The notes under the pieces were generated by a model that worked only from the letters and a program-made list of their open reading frames with translations, did not search any database and was not told where the DNA came from. The translations under genes were made by a program, and so were the position numbers. From Thalassotalea insulae (lineage in GTDB: Bacteria; Pseudomonadota; Gammaproteobacteria; Enterobacterales; Alteromonadaceae), in assembly GCF_030161395.1 (NCBI RefSeq), contig NZ_BSST01000001.1:4216001-4280000 (forward strand): 64,000 bases of DNA, read 5' to 3'. Positions 26,584 to 36,653 of the stretch are shown here, in pieces (within the stretch, counting starts at the first letter, position 1; every line of letters begins with the position of its first letter).

Positions 26584-28107
26584 TTATATTTCGACGATAT
26601 TTCTTTCAGTCGTTGACCATTCTACATGATACTTCTTGCCTTTGGCCTTATCATTACGCTCAAAAGTATGGGCACCAAAATAGTCACGCTGTCCTTGTAA
26701 AAGGTTAGCAGGTAACACTGAACTGCGCATTGAATCATAATAAGATAACGAAGATGACAATGCGCCAACCGGGATCCCCATTAACGTAATTTCAGCAATC
26801 GCTTTACGCCATGACGCCTGATATTTACTTAATTGCTGGGCAAAAAATTCGTCAAGAATTAAATTTTCCAACTCTTCATTACGCTCAAATGCTTCAGTGA
26901 TCGATTGCAGAAATACCGCACGAATAATACAACCGGCACGCCAGATCTTAGCTATGCTCGCAAATTCTAACTTCCAACCATGCTCTTGTTCTGCTTGCTT
27001 CATTAATTGAAAACCCTGAGCATAAGCACAAATTTTTGCACAATATATTGCATCGTGCAGATGATTGATCAGCTGTTGTTGTTCATCACTGTTATAACTT
27101 CTAGCATCAGGCGCAGTTAGCAAATGACTTGCTTGCTCTCTTAATGTTTTAAATGATGACATTGAGCGTGCATAAACAGCCTGAGCAATGGTCGGTGCTG
27201 GCGCACCAACTTCTAAACTACTAACTGCCGTCCACAAGCCGGTGCCCTTTTGCCCTGCTTTATCAAGGATCAAATCAACAAGCGGTGTATCATCTGACGC
27301 TTTATGGCGTAGCACTTCCACCGAAATTTCCATTAAATAGCTATCTAATGGTCCTTGATTCCATTGCTCAAAAATATCAGCAATTTCATCAGTGCTTAAC
27401 GATAAGCCTTCCCTTAACACATGGTAAGCTTCACAAATGATTTGCATATCCGCATATTCAATACCGTTATGCACCATTTTTACATAGTGACCCGCTCCGG
27501 CAGGACCAATATAAGCAGTACATGGATCACCAGTATTAACTACCTGCCCTGGTTGGTTACGCTCAATAGGTTTACCCGTTTCACTATCAACTTTTGCCGC
27601 AATCGCTTCCCAAATTGGCTTAATCCGTGTCCACGCATAAGGTGAACCACTTGGCATTAATGACGGACCAAAGCGTGCCCCCTCTTCACCACCCGACACG
27701 GCAGACGAAAATAAAATAAAATTATTCTTATACTTTTCTTCCCGTGCCACAGTATCAACCCAAAGGCTGTTACCTGTATCTATTACGATGTCATCAGGCT
27801 GAATACCCGCCCCAATTAAACTTGCTGAAACCTGATCAACCGGTTCACCTGCTGGTACGGAAAGGACAATTAAATGTGGCGCTTTTAGTTTTGACAGTAA
27901 CTCTGTATAGGAAGAACAACCTACAACTCGATTACCACCGGCCTGATTTTCTAGTCGATCCTGAGCGATAGCATCGACTACTTTTCCATTATCTAAATCG
28001 AAAGCGGCAATAGTAAAGCCGTTATCAGCTAAGTTTAATACTAAGTTTTTGCCCATTACTCCAAGGCCAATAAAACCAATATCACAAAGTTGTTGTTCTT
28101 GCGTCAT
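26584..28107 (-). CDS. gnd: 6-phosphogluconate dehydrogenase, decarboxylating
   Basis: A 507-residue enzyme of the oxidative pentose phosphate pathway that converts 6-phosphogluconate and NADP to ribulose 5-phosphate, CO2 and NADPH. The N-terminal nucleotide-binding motif GLGVMGKNL, the substrate block SAVSGGEEGARFGPSLMPSG, the HNGIEYADMQ segment with its catalytic Lys-His, and the C-terminal QRDYFGAHTFER motif are all present. It is slightly longer than E. coli Gnd (468), as in many marine relatives. It is divergent from gapA with a 257-bp gap. Confidence 0.95.
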   Translation of the reverse strand: MTQEQQLCDIGFIGLGVMGKNLVLNLADNGFTIAAFDLDNGKVVDAIAQDRLENQAGGNRVVGCSSYTELLSKLKAPHLIVLSVPAGEPVDQVSASLIGAGIQPDDIVIDTGNSLWVDTVAREEKYKNNFILFSSAVSGGEEGARFGPSLMPSGSPYAWTRIKPIWEAIAAKVDSETGKPIERNQPGQVVNTGDPCTAYIGPAGAGHYVKMVHNGIEYADMQIICEAYHVLREGLSLSTDEIADIFEQWNQGPLDSYLMEISVEVLRHKASDDTPLVDLILDKAGQKGTGLWTAVSSLEVGAPAPTIAQAVYARSMSSFKTLREQASHLLTAPDARSYNSDEQQQLINHLHDAIYCAKICAYAQGFQLMKQAEQEHGWKLEFASIAKIWRAGCIIRAVFLQSITEAFERNEELENLILDEFFAQQLSKYQASWRKAIAEITLMGIPVGALSSSLSYYDSMRSSVLPANLLQGQRDYFGAHTFERNDKAKGKKYHVEWSTTERNIVEI

Positions 28108-28324
28108 GCGTCATCCAAAAGATAGCTATATTAAAGTTAGAATTATAATTTTTATCTGGCGGCTATTTTAACACGCCATAGATTGATGTTCCCAATAAAA
28201 TATCAGTATATTCATCAGACATTTATTATATGTAATATTTTTAAATATCGCTGTAATTATAACAATTATTTTTGTATTTTAATTTATTTTTCACTAAGTT
28301 TTTCTTGTAATTTTCACAAAATGA

Positions 28325-28339
28325 TGTAATTTTACTACA
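28325..28339. promoter_or_regulatory. HexR-type operator upstream of gapA
   Basis: TGTAATTTTACTACA fits the palindromic pattern TGTARTWWWAYTACA that I remember for HexR, the regulator of central carbon genes in Shewanella and its relatives, of which gapA is a known target. It lies 26 bp before the gapA start. HexR itself is not in the window. Confidence 0.7.
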
Positions 28340-28364
28340 TTATTGTTTTAAAGGGTTTCTCATC

Positions 28365-29369
28365 ATGACAATCAAGTTAGGTATCAATGGTTTTGGCCGT
28401 ATCGGTCGTTTTGTATTTAGAGCTGCAGCACAGCGTAACGATATTGAAGTTGTTGGCATTAACGATTTAATCGATGTCGATTATATGGCTTATATGTTGA
28501 AATATGATTCAACTCATGGTCGTTTTGACGGCACAGTTGAAGTAGTTGACGGCCAACTTATTGTTAATGGCAATACAGTACGCGTAACGGCAGAAAGAAA
28601 CCCTGCTGAGCTTAAATGGGATGAGATTGATGTTGATATTGTTGTTGAATCAACAGGCCTGTTTTTAACCGATGAAATGGCGCGTAAACATATAGAAGCG
28701 GGTGCGAAGAAAGTTGTGATGTCTGCACCATCGAAAGATGATACGCCAATGTTTGTTATCGGTGTCAATCAGGACAAATATCAAGGGCAAGCAATTGTCT
28801 CTAATGCATCTTGTACCACTAACTGTTTAGCACCAATTGCAAAAGTATTAAATGATAACTGGGGTATTACTGATGGTTTAATGACCACAGTACATGCTAC
28901 CACAGCTACTCAAAAGACAGTTGATGGCCCGTCGGCCAAAGACTGGCGCGGTGGACGCGGCGCAGGTCAAAACATTATCCCTTCATCTACTGGTGCAGCA
29001 AAAGCCGTTGGTAAAGTTATTCCTGAGTTAAACGGAAAATTGACCGGTATGTCATTTCGCGTCCCGACACCAAATGTTTCAGTAGTAGATTTAACGGTTA
29101 ATCTGGCCAAATCAGCTAGCTATCAAGAAATTTGTGATGCAATGAAAGCGGCAGCTCAAAATGAATTAAATGGTGTATTGGGATATACCGAAGATCAAGT
29201 AGTTTCTAATGACTTTATCGGTGAAACATGCACTTCGGTATTTGACGCGGGCGCAGGTATTGCGTTAACTGACAAGTTCGTCAAAGTGGTTTCTTGGTAC
29301 GATAATGAAATCGGTTATTCTAACAAGGTGCTTGATTTAGCAGCCTTTATTTATAACTACGATCATTAA
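28365..29369 (+). CDS. gapA: Glyceraldehyde-3-phosphate dehydrogenase, type I
   Basis: A 334-residue classical GAPDH of glycolysis. It has the GFGRIGRFVFR Rossmann motif and an Asp in GINDLIDVD that fits NAD preference. The catalytic Cys lies in SNASCTTNCLAP, followed by the phosphate-binding STGAAKAVGKVIPEL segment and a terminal WYDNEIGYSNKVLDL block. The AAGGG site before the ATG supports the start. It probably handles the glycolytic direction, while the long GAPDH nearby may serve another cofactor or direction. A HexR-type site lies just upstream. Confidence 0.96.
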   Translation: MTIKLGINGFGRIGRFVFRAAAQRNDIEVVGINDLIDVDYMAYMLKYDSTHGRFDGTVEVVDGQLIVNGNTVRVTAERNPAELKWDEIDVDIVVESTGLFLTDEMARKHIEAGAKKVVMSAPSKDDTPMFVIGVNQDKYQGQAIVSNASCTTNCLAPIAKVLNDNWGITDGLMTTVHATTATQKTVDGPSAKDWRGGRGAGQNIIPSSTGAAKAVGKVIPELNGKLTGMSFRVPTPNVSVVDLTVNLAKSASYQEICDAMKAAAQNELNGVLGYTEDQVVSNDFIGETCTSVFDAGAGIALTDKFVKVVSWYDNEIGYSNKVLDLAAFIYNYDH

Positions 29370-29405
29370 TTTATTCACTTAAACCTGATTAAATTTAATG
29401 AGATA

Positions 29406-29437
29406 AAAACGCTAAGTACCATACTTAGCGTTTTTTT
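29406..29437 (+). terminator. gapA terminator
   Basis: A 13-bp stem (AAAACGCTAAGTA/TACTTAGCGTTTT) with a CCA loop runs into a T7 tract, 36 bp after the gapA stop. Confidence 0.9.
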
Positions 29438-29625
29438 ATGATTAATGACTCAGTTTCATTAACAATATTCACCCGTAATTTTCATCACTGGCAAAAATTG
29501 CATTTAAAACGGCCCCGACAAACTCGTTGGTAGTTCAACCTATATTGTCACTAACAACTATCTTTATCAGAAAGGCATAAATGATGATAATTAACTATTT
29601 AAGTATCTGCTTTAGGGCAAAATAT

Positions 29626-29656
29626 AAAAAAGCCTGTTAAATATAACAGGCTTTTT
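29626..29656 (-). terminator. Terminator of DUF3466 gene
   Basis: A stem built on GCCTGTTA/TAACAGGC with flanking A/T pairs, 33 bp past the DUF3466 stop. It reads as a T-tract on the minus strand. Confidence 0.85.
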
Positions 29657-29689
29657 ATCTAGCTATTTGTAATGTTGAACGTTTTGCTG

Positions 29690-31438
29690 CTAGCGTCTAA
29701 CGCGACGGGCAAAGCCAAATAACAATAATGCTAATGCACTAAAGCCACCAAAACTGGCACCTTTACGCTCAACTTTCTCTTCTACTTTAGAGCAGTCTTC
29801 GATTTCGCCAGCAATAGGTGAAAGTTTAACGGCTCTGATAACATCTTCAGTTAATGCTTCGCCTTCGCTATCATACATTAACTCGCCTTTAGCATCACGA
29901 CGATGCTCTTTTATTACTGCCGTTGCTGATATTTCATTGTTTTCATTAATATCACGCGCTTCAATAACGGTATAATCTGAATTACAAGACAAAAAGCTGT
30001 TTAGATCAGAAAATGTATCCGTGGTGATGTCATATAAAAAACCATGAGTACGTCGAGGATTAGAAGTACTATCATTATGAGTTTCTACTTGTGCGTCACC
30101 GACAATAAAGCCATGTTCGTTGATCGCTCGTGCAGTACTTGCAGAACCAGTAAAGAACCCCTTAGGTAATACCATTTGGGGCTCTTCTTCATTAGTATCA
30201 ACGTAATAAAATTTCGTCCGATATGAACCGTTACTAATGGTTGTTGCATGACCGACAGCTATACCCGCATCATTAATATCATAAGCACGCGATTCAAAGT
30301 ATTTACCATGATCATCAGTAAAATCTTTAACCTCACCATCCTTAAATACCACGGCATAAGTACTGCTTCCCTCACGCGTACTAGGTTCAGTTTCAGTTTC
30401 ATCAATCCAACCCGTTGAATAACCAACGGCAACGCCATGATTATTAATGGCTTGAGCGACACTGACAAGCTGGCGAGTATCGTCCGGATGTGGTGTCACT
30501 AAGTAACCTAGCGCTTCAGTAGTAACAACTCCTTCACCATCGATTACCCATTTAAATGCCTCAGTATTATAAATTTTATTGAGCATACGAATACGCTGGA
30601 CACAAGCTTCAAATGGCTGGTTTTTCAAAATATCTGGATCTTTACAGCCACCGTCTTCATCTTCAATTAATTCAACGGCATCTTCATTAATTTCAGTACT
30701 GGCATAACCAACGGCAACGCCGTTATCGTTAATGTCTAATACCGCAGATTCTCCGCCATAGCTACTTTCAGCAGGCATGATTTGGATGATGGTTTCACCT
30801 CTGTCTGGCGATAAAAATCCTCGAGTGGTAAATTCATTAAGCCACAAAGTTACTTCATCGCCATCATCTTCGGTAAAGTCCATAGGTAAAAACGGCGCAG
30901 AACCATTACCATAAATCCAACCCTGATCGGTAACGCCATTGACATAATCAACGGTTGAACGAGTATAGGTTTCCGTACCATCAAAATACTGGTCGAATAC
31001 AGTAAACTCAATCGACTCACCACCAAAGTTAGTTAGCGCAATAATGTCTCCATGCTTTTGATAATAAAGGCTGGTGCTTTGATTTTCCAAAAAGCGAATC
31101 GCCCAAGCTAAATCATTAGCAGTCGGGTTACCCGCTCTTAGCGCAGCTTCATCTTCGATATCTTCAAGTTCATGAACCAGTTCGTTCTGTACTTTAGCTA
31201 AACTAACGATTTGATCGAAATCATCTTCGTCTAAGTATTGAAACTGCACTGGGAAGTTGTAAACATCTGTGCCTGAAATAGCCATTTCACCAACATTATT
31301 TTCCTGTTGTGAATAGGTATACTTCAATTTTTCAGCCGCACCTTTATCAATTATTTTATACGTTGCTGCATTAGCTGCCGATAACATTAATGCACTACTA
31401 ACACTGATCGTTAATACCGATTTTACAAAATTTTTCAT
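29690..31438 (-). CDS. DUF3466-family exported protein with GlyGly-CTERM-like tail
   Basis: This 582-residue protein has a signal peptide ending AANA (about 24). The middle is a series of about 50-residue units carrying IND/INE-G-AVGYA repeats (for example INDNGVAVGYAS, INNHGVAVGYS, INDAGIAVGHA, INEHGFIVGDA), like the HAF repeats of extracellular proteins. The C-terminus is Gly-rich, then a hydrophobic helix, then an Arg cluster (FGGFSALALLLFGFARRVRR). That is the layout of GlyGly-CTERM signals processed by rhombosortase and linked to type II secretion. It follows uup on the same strand after 25 bp. The role is unknown; the surface location is an inference. Confidence 0.75.
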   Translation of the reverse strand: MKNFVKSVLTISVSSALMLSAANAATYKIIDKGAAEKLKYTYSQQENNVGEMAISGTDVYNFPVQFQYLDEDDFDQIVSLAKVQNELVHELEDIEDEAALRAGNPTANDLAWAIRFLENQSTSLYYQKHGDIIALTNFGGESIEFTVFDQYFDGTETYTRSTVDYVNGVTDQGWIYGNGSAPFLPMDFTEDDGDEVTLWLNEFTTRGFLSPDRGETIIQIMPAESSYGGESAVLDINDNGVAVGYASTEINEDAVELIEDEDGGCKDPDILKNQPFEACVQRIRMLNKIYNTEAFKWVIDGEGVVTTEALGYLVTPHPDDTRQLVSVAQAINNHGVAVGYSTGWIDETETEPSTREGSSTYAVVFKDGEVKDFTDDHGKYFESRAYDINDAGIAVGHATTISNGSYRTKFYYVDTNEEEPQMVLPKGFFTGSASTARAINEHGFIVGDAQVETHNDSTSNPRRTHGFLYDITTDTFSDLNSFLSCNSDYTVIEARDINENNEISATAVIKEHRRDAKGELMYDSEGEALTEDVIRAVKLSPIAGEIEDCSKVEEKVERKGASFGGFSALALLLFGFARRVRR

Positions 31439-31463
31439 TTAATTAGGTTACTCTTACTTCTTG

Positions 31464-33380
31464 CTATATTTCGTCTAACTCTTGCCACCTGGCATAAGCA
31501 ACTTCGAGCTTGGACTCACTTTCTTCCAGCTGGTTCAATATTTTCTTGGTTATTTCAGCTTCTTGAGTAAAAAAGCTTGCATCATTTACCTGCTCTTGCA
31601 GTTCAGCGATAGTGTTTTCTAACTCATCTATCATTTCAGGTAGCATCTCAAGTTCGCGAGATTCTTTATAAGATAGTTTTTTCTTAACAACCTTATTCGC
31701 TACCTTCTTTTTCTGCTCATCACCTGAAGAAGCACTGACGGCTGGTTTAACACTTGCCGTCATGTTTTTACGTTGCAATTCTCGTGATGCTACATAGCTA
31801 TCTACATCATCATAACCGCCAACTATCTGTGTTATATGACCACTGCCATCAAAATATAAGCAAGTATCAACACAATTATTAACGAAGTCACGATCGTGAC
31901 TGACTAAAATAACGGTTCCTGCGTAATTTGCAACGACTTCTTCCAATAACTCTAAAGTTTCTATGTCCAAATCATTGGTTGGTTCATCCAGGATCAGTAG
32001 ATTACTTGGTCGTAAAAACAAACGCGCCAATAGTAAACGATTCTTTTCGCCACCGGACAGCGCTCTTACCGGAGTTCTTGCTCGTTTAGGACTGAAAAGA
32101 AAATCTTGCAGATAGCCGAGGACATGTCGTGTCTTACCGTTTAAAGTAATATCTTGCTTACCATCAGCGACGGTATCTTGTACCGTTTTATTAGGATCGA
32201 GTGCTTCTCTGTGCTGATCAAAATAGGCAATATCAAGATTAACCCCCAGTCGCATTTTACCGGATGTTGGTTGCAACTGTTCCATTAATAGTTTGATCAG
32301 TGTTGACTTGCCAGTACCATTCGCACCGATTAACGCAATTCTGTCACCCCGGGTAATTAATAAATCCAAATCCTTTATGATCGTTTTATTATCAAACGCC
32401 ATCGAGAGTTGTTCAGATTCAAAGACTAATTTTCCTGATCGGTCACCAGAAGATATTTTCATATCCCCCTGATGCCTAAGTTCTCGACGTTTTTGCCGCT
32501 CGACACGCAGTTTTTCTAATGCTCTCACTCGGCCTTCATTACGGGTACGGCGGGCTTTGATCCCCTGACGGATCCAGGTTTCTTCTTCCGCTAGCTTTTT
32601 ATCAAATAAGGCATTTTGCGTTGCTTCAACCTGGAGATCATGCTGCTTTTGTTCAATATAAAGATCGTAATCACCTGGATAGCTGGTGAGTCTACCGCGA
32701 TCTAAATCCAAAATGCGCGTTGATAATGCCCGAATAAACGCCCGGTCATGACTGATAAAAACAATTGTGCCGGTAAAGTTTTTCAAAAACTGCTCGAGCC
32801 AAAGTACACTTTTAATATCTAAATGGTTAGTTGGCTCATCTAGCAATAACACATCTGGCGCCGAGACTAAGGCTTTGGCAAGTGCTAATTTTCTTAACCA
32901 GCCACCGGATAAATCACTAACCAACTGTTCGGCGTTTAAAGATAACGTCGACAATACCTGCTCAATACGCTGTTCATCTTGCCAGGCATTGGCCTGCTCT
33001 AATGCCTGCTGATTAGTTGCCAATTTTGCCAAATTCTTTTCGCTCGGCTCTTCCGCAACTAGCGCAATTAGCTGATGATACTGCTTGATTAATTCAGCAT
33101 TCTCTTTAACCCCTTGCGCAACAAAATCGAAAATGCTCATTTGACAAGATTGGGGAGGATCTTGTTCTAACATTGCAATTTGCGCGTCATTAGTAATTAA
33201 TAGTTGACCATCATCCAACACTTGCTGGCCATTAAGCACTTTTAATAGCGATGACTTTCCTGCGCCATTACGGCCAACCAAACAGACTCGCTCTCCCTGT
33301 TTGATAGTTAAATCTGCTTTATCTAAAATGCTGTCTTCACCAAAGGCTAATTCGCCCTGAGTTATACGTATTACTTCCAT
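31464..33380 (-). CDS. uup: ABC-F ATPase Uup
   Basis: A 638-residue soluble ABC-F protein with two ATPase domains. Walker A motifs read GRNGAGKSS and GANGTGKST, and the signatures are LSGGW and LSGGEKNRL. Both H-loops read SHDR. The linker between them and a C-terminal coiled-coil domain (about 550-638) are characteristic of Uup, which acts on ribosomes and influences transposon excision in E. coli. The start codon overlaps the stop of the glutaredoxin-like gene by one base, so translation is coupled. Confidence 0.94.
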   Translation of the reverse strand: MEVIRITQGELAFGEDSILDKADLTIKQGERVCLVGRNGAGKSSLLKVLNGQQVLDDGQLLITNDAQIAMLEQDPPQSCQMSIFDFVAQGVKENAELIKQYHQLIALVAEEPSEKNLAKLATNQQALEQANAWQDEQRIEQVLSTLSLNAEQLVSDLSGGWLRKLALAKALVSAPDVLLLDEPTNHLDIKSVLWLEQFLKNFTGTIVFISHDRAFIRALSTRILDLDRGRLTSYPGDYDLYIEQKQHDLQVEATQNALFDKKLAEEETWIRQGIKARRTRNEGRVRALEKLRVERQKRRELRHQGDMKISSGDRSGKLVFESEQLSMAFDNKTIIKDLDLLITRGDRIALIGANGTGKSTLIKLLMEQLQPTSGKMRLGVNLDIAYFDQHREALDPNKTVQDTVADGKQDITLNGKTRHVLGYLQDFLFSPKRARTPVRALSGGEKNRLLLARLFLRPSNLLILDEPTNDLDIETLELLEEVVANYAGTVILVSHDRDFVNNCVDTCLYFDGSGHITQIVGGYDDVDSYVASRELQRKNMTASVKPAVSASSGDEQKKKVANKVVKKKLSYKESRELEMLPEMIDELENTIAELQEQVNDASFFTQEAEITKKILNQLEESESKLEVAYARWQELDEI

Positions 33381-33610
33381 TAACCCACTAACTCTTTAAT
33401 TTCTACTAAGGAAAAAGGCCAAAACAACTGTCTATTATCTGACTGACGCTCAAGCACTGGAATATGCATACCGTAACGTTCAGCCAAGTGCTCATTATTA
33501 ACGATATCTGTTACTGTTAAGCGTTCTTCAATACCTGCCTGACGGCAAAGTACTAGCGCTTGTTCACACAAATGACAACCTTCGCTGCTATATAAAGTAA
33601 ACTGCGCCAT
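33380..33610 (-). CDS. Glutaredoxin-like DUF836 protein
   Basis: A 76-residue single-domain thioredoxin-fold protein with a CHLC motif near residue 12 (SSEGCHLCEQA) and a cis-Pro segment HIPVLE. This is the DUF836/glutaredoxin-like family that often lies between rlmKL and uup in Alteromonadales. It is probably a small thiol-disulfide or iron-sulfur related protein; the partner is unknown. It starts 2 bp after rlmKL ends. Confidence 0.85.
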   Translation of the reverse strand: MAQFTLYSSEGCHLCEQALVLCRQAGIEERLTVTDIVNNEHLAERYGMHIPVLERQSDNRQLFWPFSLVEIKELVG

Positions 33611-33612
33611 TA

Positions 33613-35742
33613 TTAACCCCGAGTAATTAACCAGCTGTTATGAATATGCTTATTACGGGCAAAATCTTTATCTCGAGTTTGCTCGCTTATATTTTTGGCT
33701 GTCAAACCAAGCGCTGCTAGCTGCTCATGGTCCATTTTAAAATTACGCTTATTATTTGTAAAAATAATTTCACCGCCTTGATTGAGTGAATTAACGGCAT
33801 CGGTTAACACCTTGATATGATCCCGCTGAACATCAAAACTTTCATCCATGCGTTTGGAATTAGAAAATGTCGGCGGATCAATAAAAATCACGTCATAACC
33901 GGTTTTATTCTCCTTTAACCACTGCAAACAATCCGCTTGGATAAACTGATACTTGTGACCAGATAAATTATTGAGATCAAAATTATCCTGGGCCCAAGAC
34001 AAGTAAGTCTTAGACATATCGACGGTAGTAACAGACGATGCACCATGCAGCGCTGCCTGCAACGAAACCGAACCTGTATAAGCAAATAAATTGAGTAGCG
34101 ATCTGTTTTTAGCTTTTTGCGCTACTATTTGACGAGTTTTACGGTGATCCAAGAATAAACCGGTATCCAAATAATCCCATAGGTTTACTTTCAACTTAGC
34201 ACCATATTCATTCACCGTAATTGCTTGACGGGTTTGTGCTACTTTTTGATATTGATTACTACCCTTTTGTTTGGCACGCGTTTTTAGTACCACTTTGTCT
34301 GTTGTTACATCTAACACTTTAGGGGCAAAATAAATCACCTCCTGCAAACGTTTTGCGACTTTTTCCGCTTCAATGGTCGCGGGAGCAGCATATTCCTGGA
34401 TCACTAGATATTCATCATAGACATCGACAGCAACATTATATTCAGGAATATCAGCATCATAGATTCGATAACACTGGATTTGTTCTTTCTTAAGCCAACT
34501 TTTCAATAATTTTTTGTTCTTTTTCAGCCTATTGGCAAATGCAGAATCCTGCTCTGCAAAATCTGCGTTCGGATTAACCGCGTCTTTTGCTGTTTGTTTT
34601 TCATCAATATTATAAAGAGCAAGCTGACAATCAAGTGGACCATTTTTAAACTTATAACGCTTATAGCTTGAAAGTTTAAGCATTTTTAACAAGTCGGTAT
34701 TGGCGGTTAATATCGCCACTCGCCAGCCAATAAATTGCGATTTTAATTTCTGTCCTAACAACACAAAACTTTCCACTAACTCAGGTAGCTCACCGATACG
34801 CTCACCATAAGGTGGATTAAATAAAATTGTGCCTGACTTACCGTAAACTGGAGTTATCTTATTAGCATCTTTACAAGAGAATTCGATAAATTGTTGAACA
34901 CCTGCTGCCCTAGCGTTTTGCTGAGCGGTTTTTAAGACGCGGCTATCAATGTCTAAACCGAACACCTTGGCATTAAATGACGCTAATCCCTGATTGGATG
35001 CTGAAATAGCATCATCTAATTGTTGTTGCCAGCTGTCACTATCAAAACCTGACCAATGCTCAAAACCCCATTGCTGACGATCGATGCCAGGTGCATAGCC
35101 TGCGGCCATTGAAATAGCTTCAATTAAAATCGTGCCAGAGCCACACATAGGATCGACCAATGGTTTACTGGTATCGTCTAACCAACCTGAGCGTTTTACT
35201 AATGCCGCAGCCAAATTCTCTTTTAATGGCGCTGCACCAGAATGCTCTCGGTAGCCTCGTTGAAATAACCCACGACCGGAAAAATCAAGATAGAACTTAA
35301 CTTCTTGTTTTAATAATCTTGCCTGAAAACGAATATCAGGTGCATTTTTATCAACCGAAGGCCGTGTTAACTCTTGCTCTCTAAAATGATCAACGACGGC
35401 ATCTTTGACTGTTAATCCACCAAACTGACTATTGCGGATTTCATCACTCTTACCGACAAAATCTATTGCAAAGGTCAGTTGTTCTGCAAATAATTCAGAC
35501 CAAGGAACCGTTAGCGCCGCTTGATAGAGTTCGTCTTTATTTTTTGCCGCGCCTTCACCTATCGCCAATAAAACACGGGTCGCAAAGCGTGTCCATAAAC
35601 AAATATGATAAGCAGTGGCTAGTGAGGCAGAAAAATAGACCCCTTCTGGTTTTTGTACGACATTTTCAGCCCCCAATGCAGATACTTCTTCTGCAAGTAA
35701 TATTTCAATACCAGGTGATGTAAGGGCTAAAAATTGCTGCAT
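33613..35742 (-). CDS. rlmL: Bifunctional 23S rRNA methyltransferase RlmKL
   Basis: A 709-residue fusion that makes m2G2445 (N-terminal RlmL part) and m7G2069 (C-terminal RlmK part) in 23S rRNA. A THUMP domain is at about 40-155. The first Rossmann methyltransferase has LVDPMCGSGTILIEA and the catalytic ILFNPPYGERIGE. The second has LNLFAYTGSVSLQAA and VIFIDPPTFSNSKRM. The length matches E. coli RlmKL (702). It heads a tight minus-strand operon with the glutaredoxin-like gene and uup. Confidence 0.96.
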   Translation of the reverse strand: MQQFLALTSPGIEILLAEEVSALGAENVVQKPEGVYFSASLATAYHICLWTRFATRVLLAIGEGAAKNKDELYQAALTVPWSELFAEQLTFAIDFVGKSDEIRNSQFGGLTVKDAVVDHFREQELTRPSVDKNAPDIRFQARLLKQEVKFYLDFSGRGLFQRGYREHSGAAPLKENLAAALVKRSGWLDDTSKPLVDPMCGSGTILIEAISMAAGYAPGIDRQQWGFEHWSGFDSDSWQQQLDDAISASNQGLASFNAKVFGLDIDSRVLKTAQQNARAAGVQQFIEFSCKDANKITPVYGKSGTILFNPPYGERIGELPELVESFVLLGQKLKSQFIGWRVAILTANTDLLKMLKLSSYKRYKFKNGPLDCQLALYNIDEKQTAKDAVNPNADFAEQDSAFANRLKKNKKLLKSWLKKEQIQCYRIYDADIPEYNVAVDVYDEYLVIQEYAAPATIEAEKVAKRLQEVIYFAPKVLDVTTDKVVLKTRAKQKGSNQYQKVAQTRQAITVNEYGAKLKVNLWDYLDTGLFLDHRKTRQIVAQKAKNRSLLNLFAYTGSVSLQAALHGASSVTTVDMSKTYLSWAQDNFDLNNLSGHKYQFIQADCLQWLKENKTGYDVIFIDPPTFSNSKRMDESFDVQRDHIKVLTDAVNSLNQGGEIIFTNNKRNFKMDHEQLAALGLTAKNISEQTRDKDFARNKHIHNSWLITRG

Positions 35743-35981
35743 AATAGAATTCCAGAAAATAATAGAGCGCGATTATAAACAAAGACGCCTTTAACTTATA
35801 GCAATTGAATTAAATAATTGATCACTTAGCGAGAATTAACACTAATTGGTATTGTAATGCGTTTATTAGCAAGGTGAAATTAGATAGACTTTTGAAGGTT
35901 ATTGACTACGATATATAGCTATTACTAAATAGCAATAATTATTTAAACAGGAATTATTTTTAAGGATTTTAATAAAAGAAT

Positions 35982-36058
<77 letters not shown>

Positions 36059-36121
36059 TCCGAATGACTTCTTAAGATACAAGAAGAAAGCCTCAATAGT
36101 TTTAATTCCTACTGAAAGAAT

Positions 36122-36198
<77 letters not shown>

Positions 36199-36261
36199 TC
36201 CGAATGACTTCTTAAGATACAAGAAGATAGCCTCAATAGTTTTAATTCCTATTGAAAGAAT

Positions 36262-36338
<77 letters not shown>

Positions 36339-36653
36339 TCCGAATGCCTCAAATGAGGTAAGCCAATAATGTTTTGATTCGATTATTAACGAAAGTTTTC
36401 GCTGTCCTGAAAACGAGGCGTATCTTAAGGATAGTTAGGGGAGATTGCAAGGCGTTTTACTAAGTTTTTTTCATTTTACGATTCGTCTGCTTATATGTTC
36501 AACAAATCGAGTTAAAAGCAAGCGAAAACGCTCAAAAATAATAGGCTTTTAATAGCCATTGCAAAATCCTGTACCGACGAAACATAAGGATAACCCTCTT
36601 ATTATTAATAGGGTTTCTACTTTTGAGCATATGAAACGGATTGGATCAATTAG
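36339..36653. other. 315-bp region between tRNA-fMet operon and GntR gene
   Basis: It contains the tRNA promoter. The rest (about 36455-36653) has no ORF with a ribosome site. A short GGTTATCC/AATAGGGTTT-type pairing near 36590-36615 could help end the GntR transcript, but it is weak. Confidence 0.5.
36422..36450 (-). promoter_or_regulatory. Promoter of the tRNA-fMet operon
   Basis: On the minus strand TTGCAA (36445-36450) and TAAGAT (36422-36427) are 17 bp apart, followed by an ACGCCTC discriminator. This is a strong stable-RNA promoter. Confidence 0.78.

Larger units (their letters stand above)
29370..29689. other. 320-bp intergenic region between convergent gapA and DUF3466 genes
   Basis: It holds the two terminators listed separately. 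Between them (about 29440-29620) I see no ORF with a ribosome site, no tRNA and no strong repeat. Confidence 0.6.
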
